Source of the DNA: Marsupella aquatica
Lineage: Eukaryota > Marchantiophyta
DNA: 64,000 bases
Direction of reading: 5' to 3'
Assembly: GCA_973895155.1 (NCBI GenBank)
Contig: OZ316897.1
Location: 4,960,001 to 5,024,000 of the forward strand
Shown here: piece after piece, positions 1-11,000 of the stretch
Layout of the letters: the number at the start of each line of letters is the position of its first letter
How positions within the stretch are numbered: position 1 is the first letter of the stretch
Notes under the pieces: model-generated
The model's input: the letters and a program-made list of their open reading frames with translations, nothing else
Told to the model about the DNA's origin: nothing
Databases searched by the model: none
Translations under genes and position numbers: made by a program

Positions 1-1040
1 CCCTGTAGTCTCGAGTTACTCTACTAATGAGCTAGCGGGATGGGGCGAGAAATACCTCTGACCAAGGAACTCAAGGTCCCGGTCCGACAAAAGGACAAAC
101 CCAAGGCCAACATCATAGCACGAGCAAGGGATGCTTAGAGAAGGGGGCGGTCAGTCAACTGCAAGGTACATCAAGAGGGCAATGGCATCTTTTGGCTACC
201 TTTAGCGGCAAGACAACTACCATTAGACACCGATTAGCGACGCAATAGATAGGTTTAGGAAGGCACTCAGTTAGGACCATCAAAGGTAGGACAGGATGCC
301 AATCAATAGGTTAAGAGTGATTGGTAGTAAGTTCTAGGGATTAGGGTTGTAGTCAACCATGCCAACATGCTGAGAGTCAACTAGGTCAGTTTGCTGACAA
401 TCATTCACGCCAATTTTGAAGGCCGCGCGACTAGTTAGGTACTTAGACATGGATTGTACAAATAGGAGGTAGTGTCTCCTCCGGCCCTTTGGCAAGTAGT
501 ATTTAAGGGTCCCCTTCTTGCATGGAAGGGGGGCTTTTTGGTTTATTTTAGTACTAGGCAAGATTGCATGGTGCATGGGGAGTCCCGGCCTGAGTAGGAC
601 TAGAGCACACTAAAGAGTGAGAGCTAGAGTTTGACCTTGTTGGGCAAGTGTTAGACAGGGTCTCGTAGAGACTGGGCATCAACTACCATTAGGCCTGAGT
701 CGCTTAGAAGACAAGTCAACTGTGTACATGTCAACTTCTTTTTCTGAGTACACATAGCCTTCTCCTGTGATCTTTGCGGGTAATCTATGTATTGAGCATA
801 CCTTGTCTTTAACAAAGGCTCCATTTCAAATGATGCATCGGGTGCGGACTAATGGTTGGGATTGTAAGGAAGTGTATATTGAGTACGTTGCGAGTTCTTG
901 TTGTTGGCAATGGCTTGGAAGTCCCAAAGCCGGAAGTTAGTCTGAGTCACTAACTGTGGGTGTATTCCAACAATGGAATCCAAACATACCTATGATATGA
1001 TCTATATACATACACATATACAATAATAGTCCAACTTAGG
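1..1040 (+). repeat. Non-coding terminal block of a retroelement-like unit, copy 1
   Basis: No credible gene. From about 488 the sequence shares an ordered set of short blocks with 15.2-16.35 kb, 53.1-53.65 kb, and in reverse with 36.4-37.0 and 39.35-39.78 kb. The order is a TATA-like box, a hairpin, a purine tract, the 11-mer GGGGAGTCCCG (577-587), a TTGGGCAAG-type block, and an AATCCAAACATACCTA block near 990. The segment at about 645-1,030 is present inverted at 39.35-39.78 kb. I read it as the promoter/leader or LTR part of a mobile unit whose body lies outside the window or is lost. Nothing is recognised in 1-480. Confidence 0.5.
500..532 (+). promoter_or_regulatory. TATA-like box followed by hairpin
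   Basis: TATTTAA at 500-506 is followed by a perfect 7-bp stem: CCCCTTC at 511-517, a 7-nt loop, and GAAGGGG at 525-531. Hairpins occupy the same place after a TATA-like box in three other blocks, with different stem sequences (see findings). Inferred to be a core promoter and the 5' end of an element transcript. Confidence 0.45.
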
Positions 1041-1149
1041 CTAGTATGAGTAAAACTACACCCTCCTTGCCCAAAACCTCACCCCTACTGGTGGTTGTAC
1101 GCACTTAAAGAGTGTTAACCCAAAAATAGGGCCCAGGTTGTTAGTGCAA

Positions 1150-2190
1150 CAAACGGGCTAAGGCACTCCACCCAAGGACGTCTAGCTAGAATGTTATGGG
1201 CATAGCAAGTTAGTTGCATGCCCATGTGTGCGGGTTGGATTCCAGGTTAGGGGCCAAATATAGGGGGCCAAAGCTAGTCTGGGGGTGTCGGGTCTCTAGA
1301 AGCATATATGAGAGGAGTGATGTCTCCTTGGGGGCCAAGGGCAAGCCCAAGTCATGAGCCATGACACTCATAATACCAAGAGGAAATGCCAAATGGAAAC
1401 AATGATAACTTCTCAATGAGAAGTTCATTGGGGGACTTCTTGGATGCGTTGGAAATCTCTTGCAGAAGACTACAGCCTCTTGAGATCAGCTGGGTCTGGG
1501 GGTGCTATGGATAATCAGGGTTTACGGGGGCTATCTCGCTCACTTGCCAAATCCTGCCAAAACAATAACCAAGGCGCATTCAGTTTCCCAAGGGAGCTTG
1601 AGTTGGGAAGGCAAAGACGAGTAGCCATGGAGGTTGAGTTCCAAGTGCACTTGGCCCCTAGTTTATCAGTTGAGCAAAAACCTTGGAGTTGGTTGCTAGA
1701 GTTGGGGCCAATCTGGTCCTGACATTTTAGGACAAGCTAAGCTACTTGGGCCATAAACATGTCTTGGGGATAGGGCAGTCAGCCAGTGACGGATAGAAAG
1801 TGGGAAGCCAAGCGACACCCAAGGAGGGGTTGTTCTAGATCAATAGTGGGTGTTGGCTCTGGTTTTGGCTTATGGCGGGCCCAGGAGGTTCTATTTGCTA
1901 ATCTACTTACCAAAATCTGTCGAGCTTGTGTTAGGATGCTAGTCTTGGAGGCCCTAGATCCTATGGGTTACTTACCAAGGTGTTTGGTTGCTTATGCATA
2001 CAATGAGGACCATTGAGATTGTTAGGGGAGCAAGTGCAGCTTTGTATGGGAGTTGCCGCTGGAGGTGCAAGAGGTACCAAGTTGCTTGCTCAAGGAGTTT
2101 CATGTAGGCGTTCGCATACCAAGGGCACTTAGGCAAGGGTGTTGGCATTAGTGAGGGTGCTGGGTGGTGAGGTCCACCACTCAACATTTT
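1150..2190 (+). repeat. Dispersed 1.1-1.5 kb repeat, copy A
   Basis: From the GGGCTAAGGCACTCC block to the GGTCCACCACT end, this stretch can be followed at 23,270-24,335 (copy B) and, shortened, at 41,030-41,970 (copy C). An inverted part is at 39,776-40,330. No coding potential is conserved between copies. Copies A and B both end at GGTCCACCACT against unrelated flanks, so that is probably a real element terminus. The 5' side of copy A departs from B and C at about 1,150, suggesting truncation. Class unknown; a non-autonomous element is the simplest reading. Confidence 0.6.
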
Positions 2191-2530
2191 TCAAATATTA
2201 AACTGAAAGTCAAAAATTTGAAAAGTAACCCAACTAAATTCCCTTGGAAAAGTTGTTTTACCTATCCCACTCTTTGTGGTTTGGGAAGTCATTTTTTTTT
2301 TGTTTTGGGGGGGGGGGGTTTGATGATGTTGAGGCATAATTGTTTTTCCTGGCCTTACTTTAAACACCAATGCCATTTGTTTATGACAACTTTAAACATA
2401 CATGTTTGGGTTTGGGATGGAAATAGATGACATGGAGCAATGATGTGCCAGGAATTTTGCAAACATAGCATTGGCAAGGAAAAGCTTGAGTTGCCAAGCA
2501 TCTTGTTATTTATAACACTCCTTCCTGGCA

Positions 2531-2544
2531 AAAGTGTGGTAAAA
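2531..2544. repeat. Left target-site duplication of the LINE
   Basis: AAAGTGTGGTAAAA at 2,531-2,544 is identical to 24,901-24,914, directly after the LINE poly(A). This marks the pieces between as one insertion. Confidence 0.8.
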
Positions 2545-2601
2545 GCGGGAAGCTCGTGATCGGCTTCTCTGAATTGAATAAAGGATGGTCCGCAAACGAT
2601 A

Positions 2602-3742
2602 ATGACAAGTGCTCTTCTGTCGTTTGCTTCTTGGAACGTATGCAGATTGTGTGACTCAAATAGGAAACAGATGGTTAAGAATTGGCTCATCTCATTGAAG
2701 ATACCACTTACAGCACTTGCCTTACAAGAAGTTAAGGTTGACCAGTTTAGATTAGACATAGCCTTAAGAGCTATTTTGCCCAATTACCAACATTTCTCTT
2801 CTGAACCTGATGATGGACGTGGAGGAACATCTTTACTGCTTCACCCATTGCTCACTGTTATCAAATCAGGGACCATTGACAAGGGTCGGGCAGTTTGGGT
2901 ACGAGTGGACCACCAAGAGGGCAAATTTGGCCTGGTAAGTATCTACGCACCTAATCTGGCTAGGGAGAGGGTGCTACTTTGGCATGAACTGAAGGCCTCA
3001 CTATTGCAAGATAATTGGATAATGTGCGGAGATTTCAATATGACATAAAGGTGTAATGATTCTTTGGGTCCTTCCCCTCTCATTTGCGGGAGGGAGGAGG
3101 AATCCTGGAGATTTTTGAAAATGCGTGTTGACTTAGTGGACGCCATTAGCATTAGTAAGAAATGTACTGGTCCCAACTTCACTTGGAGAAGGATCATCAA
3201 TGGTAGGATTGTGCAATCATGACTTGACAAATTCTACTTCAGCGAGCGGGGATGGTGGACAGGAAGTGTAGAAGAATTACTGCATGAGGGGAGTTTGGCT
3301 CTTTCAGACCATGACCCATGTATCATTAGATGTTGGCTAACAGTTGCAAATACCCAAGATACGCATCTTCAAGGCTAATGCGGGCCTACTCAAGGATGTA
3401 GATAATACGGAAAGGCTCAGGTCTGCCTGGAGAGGGGTCGATGTCAGCAATGCAGAGCCACACATCATGTTTCATCAAGCTTGCAGAAGACTAAGGCAGG
3501 AGTATATGGCCCAAAGGGAATTGTTGGGCAGAATGGAGGAAGTCATGATTCTCCGTGAGTGGCTATGCTCTCTGAAACTAGAACTCTTGCACAACTACTC
3601 TGATGATGATCTGAAAGATTTTGCTACCACTAAGGAGCAGGTAAGGATTGCGATGAGGATGCCACGCAAAGTTGACGTCTCTCACGTATCAAATGGCTGG
3701 GCCAGGGAGATGAGCCGTCAAAATTCTACTTTGCCACGCTAA
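2602..3742 (+). pseudogene. LINE ORF2, endonuclease domain and start of RT region
   Basis: An apurinic/apyrimidinic-type endonuclease domain, which in L1-type elements nicks target DNA to prime reverse transcription. Visible motifs are SWNV at the start, LQEVK, a GDFN block near 3,035, and LSDHDP near 3,305 with the catalytic-type histidine. A TAA at 3,046-3,048 and a TGA near 3,222 interrupt the frame, and a shift leads to 3,344-3,742, a weakly recognisable linker before the RT. The coding sequence continues after the Gypsy insertion at 20,548, where the frame runs into a KAPGPDG block typical of L1 reverse transcriptases. Confidence 0.75.
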
Positions 3743-3927
3743 AAACCAAGAGACTAAGAGAGACCATGTCTATGCTGCTACTCGATGATGGTAGGTCAAT
3801 TACTCAGGAGAGCCTAATGATGGCGGAGATCGAAAAGCAATTTGAGGCATTATATGAGGCACACGACAAAGTGACAAGTAGTGAGTCACGGGAGGTTTAG
3901 GCTGCACGGAGGAGGCTGTTCTCCAAC

Positions 3928-4394
3928 TGTCATGCGCATACACATCGCTACACAACATACATCGCTTGTCACATACATCCAGACTTAGTCACACTGCCAC
4001 ATCACAAACACAAGAGAATGGAATACAAGTGGAACTCATGTCCACACATGTCCAAAACCCACAATAATCTCAATACAATCGGCACAACAATCCCGGTCCA
4101 TAATACCCCATTGATCCCGCACCGATCTGATCACACATGTATGTCAAGCCAACGCACCTTGCACTACTCAAGGAATCCACGTTACACAAGCGGAGCTCAC
4201 AACCACCATAGCCACACTCAAGCTCCTCTCTCTCCAAGGCTCAACATTGAAAGATGACCTTTCAATGCCTCACAAGTGAGAAGTACCCTCTCACACAAAC
4301 CTGACGGAACCTTATCGGCTCATATAGCACACATACCAAACATACAGATCTAGATAATATGATACACTCTAACACTACCTAGAATGGTGTGACA
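3928..4394 (-). repeat. 3' LTR region of G1
   Basis: On the minus strand it begins TGTCACACC at 4,394 and ends GCATGACA at 3,928, with TGTCA/TGACA inverted ends. Its first about 325 bp match the outer end of G1 at 20,222-20,547 closely. The last about 140 bp do not match there but match 4,399-4,538 instead. The two ends of G1 therefore differ and the LTR limits are not fully settled. Confidence 0.55.
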
Positions 4395-4398
4395 GCTA

Positions 4399-4538
4399 TC
4401 GTGTGCATACACATCGCTACACAACATACATTGCTTGTCACATACATCCAGACATAGTCACACTACCACATCACAAACACAAGAGAATGGAATACAAGTG
4501 GAACTCATGTCCACACATGTCCAAAACCCACAATTGCC
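4399..4538 (-). repeat. 140-bp direct repeat just inside the 3' LTR of G1
   Basis: This stretch repeats about 3,928-4,068 with few differences, starting (minus strand) TGTGGGTTTTGG and running to the GTGTATGC block. A minus-strand purine run, AGGGGGGCAAT, at about 4,538-4,550 lies directly before it and could be a polypurine tract. Then the true 3' LTR would start here instead of at 4,394. Confidence 0.5.
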
Positions 4539-4707
4539 CCCCTAGCTGGAAGTAAGGTCCCCTAACTCTAGCTAGCCATGAGTTCTACAAGGTTGATATA
4601 CACCTTTTTAGGTGTGAAGATTAGGAGGCCGGGTGCAAGTGAGCCCCATCGATCACTTACCTGCAATCCATATCTGCCAAGAGAACACAAATGATAACTA
4701 GTCGGCT

Positions 4708-5265
4708 TCACCGACACTGAGGACACAACCATGATCCACTAGGAATCACCTGCAATGGTGGTGTCAAACATGACATGTGCCATCCTCTAGAACACTTATC
4801 AAAAATCAACATAGTAGCTGCTCCCTGCGCAGATCCACACAACATACATTTCAAGCTAGCACGAACATGTGCCAAACTTGGATCTACTATACCATCAATG
4901 TTGGGAAGGTGACATGGTGCACAGTTGCGCACATGATCCTTTCAAACCATACGATCGCGTCCCTCCAACATCAGGACACCAGAAGGCAACACTTCATGCA
5001 CACGTAAGATTGTTCGGCCTACGGTCACATCAAGTGTTGTAGGTGCTGTCTACTGCAAATAAACATAATCACCAAGATGAAATCGTCGAATGCTTGCATG
5101 GTAACCTCCTCCACAAATAGTGGCATACCTCAAAGTATCACGATGTTGGGCAATGGCAAGGTTGTCAAAAGCCATGGGCATCACTCTCTGAACCAGAAAA
5201 ATCCAAACTCCAACGATATCCCAAACCCATGATCGGCAACGGGTGCAACTGGGGAGTGGGAGCAT
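4708..5265 (-). pseudogene. G1 integrase C-terminus with PHD-type zinc finger
   Basis: The minus-strand frame reads an integrase C-terminal stretch (AIAQHRD, then GDYVYLQ), a block ending NCAPCHLPNID, and then a cysteine-rich tail. The tail has CMLC, DKC, WHMSC, a CLTPPL run and a final WLCPQC before the TGA at 4,708-4,710. That order matches a C4HC3 PHD finger, a chromatin-reading module that usually binds histone H3 tails. The third zinc-ligand position (before DKC) is phenylalanine, so this copy may not fold. Stops interrupt the frame after YLQ and after the MV that precedes KDHVRNC. A chromodomain is the usual targeting module at this place in plant chromoviruses; a PHD finger here is unusual. 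Confidence 0.65.
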
Positions 5266-5494
5266 TAAATGATGCTCTCACTCTATCACATACCACACTT
5301 AGCTATCAACTGCTGGACATGAGTGTGCATACCACCCACCAATACTGTGTCTGTAGCAAGCTGTAAGTGCGCTTCACACCAAAGTGACCCAACTTCTCGT
5401 GTGCATGTCACACCAAATGTACTCGTTGTGATGGTTTTGGTACCACCAACACCCTACCATCATGCAGTACTCTCAAAAGATGGTTTCCCTCCCA

Positions 5495-5743
5495 TCAAAA
5501 CCTCTTGGCTCTCTGTAGAACCCTGTCACATTCTTTGGCATCAACATTGCCAACAATAGAACCACTGCGCAGATATTCCAACACTCTCACATCATTGTGA
5601 ATATCTTGTTGTCCAGAAATTACCTCACCAACATCCACATTTGAAGACTCATCATCCACTCCATCCAATGAGATAGAGTCCATAGATCCATTGTATGCTG
5701 GCACCCAACAAAGAAAGGCAGATGCATGCCATCCTGGCACCAT
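5495..5743 (-). pseudogene. G1 remnant between RNase H and integrase
   Basis: A short open stretch containing VDAKECDRVLQRAKRF, which resembles the region before the zinc-binding head of Gypsy integrases. The integrase core, with its D, D and E residues, cannot be found between here and 5,265. It seems deleted or beyond recognition, so this copy could not integrate by itself. Confidence 0.4.
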
Positions 5744-6013
5744 CTCCTTATCTGACTCATCATGCCATCTGGCTCCAGTCTCATCCTGCTGACTGGTACA
5801 TGGGTTGAGGCTTTGTCAACCCATCTGCATCCAAGTTCATCTTTCCAGGTCTATGTACAACCTGGAAATCATATTCCTGCAACAACAATGCCCATCATGC
5901 AAGCTTCCATGTAAGCTTGCACGACTCCATTAACCACTTAAGAGGCTGATGATCAGTGATCAAGGTGAAGGGGTTACCAAACAAGTAGCAACGAAAGTGT
6001 GCAACAACCCACA

Positions 6014-6910
6014 CTACTGCCAAACACTCTCCCTAGCCTCATAAGAGCTATACTTAGCCTCTGTTGAATTGTTTGATCTACTAGCATAAGCCACAACAAA
6101 CTCATTCCCCTCATCATCCTTTTGAGTCAGCACTGCTCCAAGTCCTACTCCACTCCAATCAGTGTGTAGCTGAAATGGTCTGCCTAAAATGGGTCTTCTC
6201 AAAATAGGGGATGATGCCAACCTTTGCTTCAACTCCTGAAAGACATGCTCCTTGTCATCACCCCAAATCCATTCCTGATCCAACTTAGTGAATATGGTCA
6301 AAGGTTTAGCAAGCTGGCTAAATCCTTTAACATACCTCCTGTAGTAGCTCGCCAATCCCAAGAATGCACAAACTTTACTCACATCAGTAGGACAAGGAAT
6401 CTGTGTAATGGCCTCCACTTTAGTCTGCTGTACACCCAATCCCCCTAGGTATATAGTGTGGCCCAAATATTCAATCTGGTCTTGGAAGAACCTACACTTG
6501 CTAGAATGGAGCTTCAACCCATGTGCTCTCAATCTCTCCAACACAATTTGCAAGTGCTGTTGATGTTTTTCCACAATAGAAGAATAGACCAAAATATCAT
6601 CAATATAGCATCTGACAAAATCCAAACCTGCAAGGATTTGATCCATGACTCTCTGGAACTCAGCTGGTACATTCTTCAATGCAAATGGAAAGAATAACCA
6701 CTAATACAAATGATCTTTGCCATAAGAATCAATCCCCCAGAATGCTGTTTTGGACCTATCAACGTGCCTAATTGGAAGCTGATAGTACCCTGCCCTCAAA
6801 TCCAATGAACTGAAAACCTTTGCATGCCCCACAACATCAAAGATCTCCTCAGGTGTGGCCATGGCATATCTATCAGATTTTATCTGCCATTAATGGGTCT
6901 GTAATCACCA
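6014..6910 (-). pseudogene. G1 reverse transcriptase and RNase H
   Basis: Reverse transcriptase of the Ty3/Gypsy type. In order it has SLDLRAGYYQL (near 6,810), FPFALKNVPAEFQRVMDQIL, the catalytic YIDDIL (near 6,605), an LGHTI block and FLGLASYYRRYV. RNase H follows with a TDWSG block and VAYASRS. It would copy element RNA to DNA in cytoplasmic particles. A TAG near 6,700 and a 1-nt shift near 6,885 break the frame. The domain order is the usual Gypsy one; the pieces upstream on the same strand are the methyltransferase and protease. Confidence 0.85.
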
Positions 6911-6919
6911 CACATGCGC

Positions 6920-7501
6920 CTATCTGTGTAATTGCCATGCACATCGGCAATATCCTTCTTGGCTGGCATCACTATGACAGATGCATACTCCCCATATGAA
7001 ATCTCCACCTCCAAATCCAGCCTCCAACAAATCTTGAGTTTTGCTTTGAATCAGAGCTCTCTCCATGTCATTGTAATGGTATGGCCTACAAAAGATTGGT
7101 GCATCACTAGCCAATTCAATCTGAATACCAGGACCCTTTAATGTCCCCAAATCCTTCATGCTAAATGCAAAACAATTCCAGTTCCTCTTCAGGAATTGAT
7201 GCATGCGACGTCTCTCCTCCCCTGTCAACTTAGGGCCAAGCTGTGGTTCCCAACTCTCCACCAAATCCCTAATATCTCTTTGTAGGGTAGAAGAGATAGC
7301 CGACGATTGCTATTTAGCAGTAAATTGAGCAATCCCTTTCTGCTCAACAATCTGTCCAGCCTTGGCCAATCCTGCCATAGGTCCATAAATTGTCTGCTCG
7401 CCCCCAGCTGTGGTCAATACTGTCTCAGTGGACCACAAGCTCACCAAGGGACAATCAATAATTCCAGTAGAGCGCATCCGTAATTGTTCAACTACTCCCA
7501 A
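6920..7501 (-). pseudogene. G1 spacer and N-terminal part of RT
   Basis: Two open stretches in one element: 7,501-7,310 (start GVVEQLRMRSTG) and 7,264-6,920. The latter includes a block with FCRPYHYNDMERA and DLLEAGF, which corresponds to the lead-in of Gypsy RTs (normally ending in a hydrophobic stretch around SPW). It joins the methyltransferase C-terminal part, which ends only about 10 nt upstream, suggesting one polyprotein. Frameshifts occur near 7,290 and 6,900. Confidence 0.6.
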
Positions 7502-7510
7502 GCTGATAAT

Positions 7511-7960
7511 TCAAGTCAAACAATTTAGATCCATTGCTTGACCAAGAACCTGGCGCCACAAACCCTCTGACATAGAGGCAACTGCAGTGGTGCCAGTAAA
7601 AAATCCCATAGCATGCTCTCTCTCATCAGCAGTAGGTTCCACTAACTGCTGGAGAGCTGTGTCCGACACAAGTCCAGGGCCACTTGCTATGAATGCATAT
7701 GAAGCATAGTGGCTTACAAGAGTGGGTAATGCACAACGTGGGCGCCCAACTACATTGACCATTGCCAATGGAGGGCAATCAGGGTGGGTCACACCCTGTG
7801 CATGACGCCCTATATCCAAAATATCATCCACCACTAAGGCTGGTGAGCGTGGAATGTTGTCAAATGCACGCTTGAGCACCTCACATGGGATCAAATTAGT
7901 CCACCACAAGCGTGGACGATGTGCATGAGAACCCACACGTGCAGCATCCAATAAGACAGC
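7511..7960 (-). pseudogene. G1 cytosine-5 DNA methyltransferase, C-terminal half
   Basis: Second half of a C5 DNA methyltransferase, separated from the first half by T1. It shows GSHAHRPRLWWTNL, equivalent to the motif VIII region (AHRARYFWGN in animal DNMT3). It then has ADEREHAMGFFTGTTA, like the ELERIFGFP block, and LWRQVLGQAMDLN, like motif X. When T1 and one 5-bp target copy are ignored, the reading frame passes directly from 12,659 to 7,960. The two halves are therefore one ancestral domain, placed between protease and RT of G1. It would methylate cytosine in DNA if intact. Confidence 0.8.
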
Positions 7961-7965
7961 AGGTT
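7961..7965. repeat. Left target-site duplication of T1
   Basis: CAGGT at 7,961-7,965 matches 12,654-12,658 on the far side of T1. Confidence 0.8.
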
Positions 7966-8079
7966 GTGATGCCTAGACAGGAATCACTCGGCCGGTTAAG
8001 TGGGTAAAGCAGGAAGGCACCCTAGGAACACCTTAGTATAGTGACAAAACAAGGAAAATATAAACAATTAGGGGCAACC

Positions 8080-11000
8080 ATGGAACCCGGGCAGAGGCCG
8101 GAGGTAAGGCTGAGGGTGAAAACCCGATTAGGGTTAGGGCGCGTTAAGCATCGGCGGCTAGGAAGGATCAACGGGAAGAAGGACCGGCAGAGGAGAGGGG
8201 TAAGGAGCGCTTGCAGGAGATGGTGGCTCATTTGCGAGCACGAACTAGGCAGACGACTACGGGAGGCCAACTACTGTCAGCTGCTTAGGCAAGCACTCGG
8301 GGAGAGAGTAGATACCGACGATCAACCTAAGGAGGGTATGAGCAACGTCAATCAAGCGGCACATTTCTGGGGATGCCTGTTCGAACGAGCAACTGAGTAC
8401 ATCAAGACTTACGAGGACGAGGAGTCAGAAAGGGCAGCTCGAGAACGGCAGGAGCTCGCTCGATTGTGGGAGCTGCAGAAGACGGCTTTCTTAGGAGGCG
8501 AACTCATCAAGGACGAGTTCCTGTGGATGCCTACTTCCAATCAACTCGACGATCTTCTGTTTTGCAAAGACAGCGTCGTCGGCATCCGAGAGGCCATCAA
8601 GAACTGCAACAACATACACTGGGAATTAAAGGGTAGCACGGAAAGGTGGACCCGGGCAACGGTGCTAGGAGAGACCTCCACGGCAGCAGAGATGAAGAGG
8701 AAGGGAGCCGTCAACGATGAAGCCACCCCGGCAAAAAGAACGAGGTCGGCGGCACCAAAGAAGCCAGCCGAGCAGCAGAGCAGGAGGCAGGGAGAAGCCG
8801 AAGAGGAGGAGGTCGATCCCATCAAGGCCATTCCAACCAGGGATGACACCTGGAAGGGCTGGGCGGCAACCCTACCGGTGGAGGTGCAACTACATTTTGC
8901 ACGGGAGGAGGATGCATGCTTTACGGCCATGCAGACCAAGAAGTACCAAGGCTTCATGGCCGGATCCGGCTTGGAGGCCTTTGTAAGATTACCATGGCTG
9001 AAGCCGGAGGTACCGGAGTCAGACCTATTAGAATTCGTGGGGTCATGGGAACCCGAGACCAATTGCACGAGGATATATGGGAAGGATTTCTATCTTACTC
9101 CCAAGGTGATTGCCAAAGTGTTTGGCTTGCCGATGGGCAATAAGACCAAAGTTGATACCAGGAAGACCTTGCCTGACAAGGAGTTCCGGTCGTTCCCCGG
9201 GCCATCAACGAAGAATGGCTTCTTCCGGAACACCTGCACCAACCCGCACATAGGAGAGATGATCGACTTCTTGCGGGTGACCATGCATTGTAACTTGCCG
9301 AGGGCAGAGATCGGCAAGGCACAGGTCTATCTGGTAGAAAGGCCAGACCCAAGCCGGGACTACAACGGGTACCTCCTCAACCAATTGAAGAAGATCTTAA
9401 AGGAGGAGCAGCAGGTAATCGGCATGGGGAGCGTGTCGCGGCTTGGCTATCACATGCCGCTGTTGTGCCGGTATGCCAGAGGTCAGACTTTTGCCCCGGT
9501 ACTTCCCCTGCAGGTAAGGGCACCCGAGGAAGCTCCAACGCCGAGGCCGTTGGCTGAGAAGCCTCAACCACCTGTTAGTCCTACGATCGAGCAGGTGTTT
9601 AGGCCCAGGAAGGAAGACTTGCCGATGCAGCAACCAGGCATGCAGAGTCTGCTGAAACTACTGGAGAAAGAAAAGAAATCGGCATCGACAACAACAACAA
9701 CAACGGCAACGGCAACAATGCAGGACACTACTACAGAGGTAGGCCTACACCGGCTCACAAGAGAAAACCCCTTTGCTGGAGACAAGGAGAGAATCAGGTC
9801 GGAATCCAAGCCAGGTGTTCGAATGTACGTGGGAACCTCAAGCTCCGAATCTGAGGCAGAATTGCCTGAAGCTCCTACCGAGGAAGAGGAGAGGGAGAAG
9901 CCGGAAATCCAAGAGGTAGAGGAGGCAGTGGAGGACTGCAGCCATGATAATTCCGGCTATGGGTCGGACCATTACGTTCCAGGAGTAAGGACCTGTGGCC
10001 GGTTTGTCCCCACACTTCCAAGGGTAGTGCGAGGGGACCCCAACCAGCAGAGTAGCCCTGAGTCTCCCCCACCAGATGTTGCTCCCCCGAGCTTCGACGG
10101 CATAAAACAGACGGTGCAGGAATTTCAGGAGCGAATCAAGCAAGAGGAAGAGGCCGCCCTGGCTAAGGAAAAGGATTTACCAGGAGGAGATTGGCCGGAG
10201 GACATCAGGCGGCTAGCCGAAAAAGGAAGCAAACCTCTAGCCACGATTGAAGAGATCCGCAGGACGGCTTGGGAGCAGAGGCCACGATGGGCGATGCCGA
10301 TCACTTCTACTTACTCCACCTACGCTAAGAATAGAGCCATGGAGTATGGTGAGATGTGTGGGGAACTTGCGCTCGGCATCTTTGGAGAGGAGTTGGAGGT
10401 AGGACCCTTTTTCCATAGGGAGCAGTTGGAGAAGCACCAATTAGAAGAAGCGGTGGCTTTAGAGAGAAGCAAGAAGGACGAGGTCATTCGGCGGCTTAGG
10501 AGGATGGAAGCCGAGATTGAAGATCTAAGGGCGGCCAAGAAAGCCCAAGATGAACTGCGGATTAAACGACATGAGCTGAACATCATGCAGGGGCAGTTGG
10601 ACGCCGCGCAGGCTGATAATCAGAATATCAAGGATAAACTGACTCAGACGCAGGAAGAGTTGGCCGACACGATCAAAGAAAGGGAAAAGTGGAAGCAAGA
10701 GCTGAAGAATACAGAGGAGGCCCACATAACAGCCAACAGCCGGGCCATGGCAGAGACCCAAAGAAAGGAATGGGCGTTGAAAGGGGAGCTCGAGAAAATC
10801 CGCGGAGCCCTTGAGCAGAAGGAGGTCGAGTTAGGGAAATCCTATCAAGGGATTATGGCGCTGCAGCAGGAGCTTGCGTCCCTGACGGCCAGCTTCAAGG
10901 CCGACCTAAGGGAGAAGGACGAGATGCTCGAACAGACTTACGCCAAGATGAACCAGATGGAGTCTGTCATCATTGCAGAGCTCGACAAGGAGCTAAGAGC

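Noticed and set aside
2602-3330. Host DNA-repair endonuclease (Ape1-like)
   Set aside because: It is followed by LINE sequence and enclosed by LINE target duplications; stops in frame.
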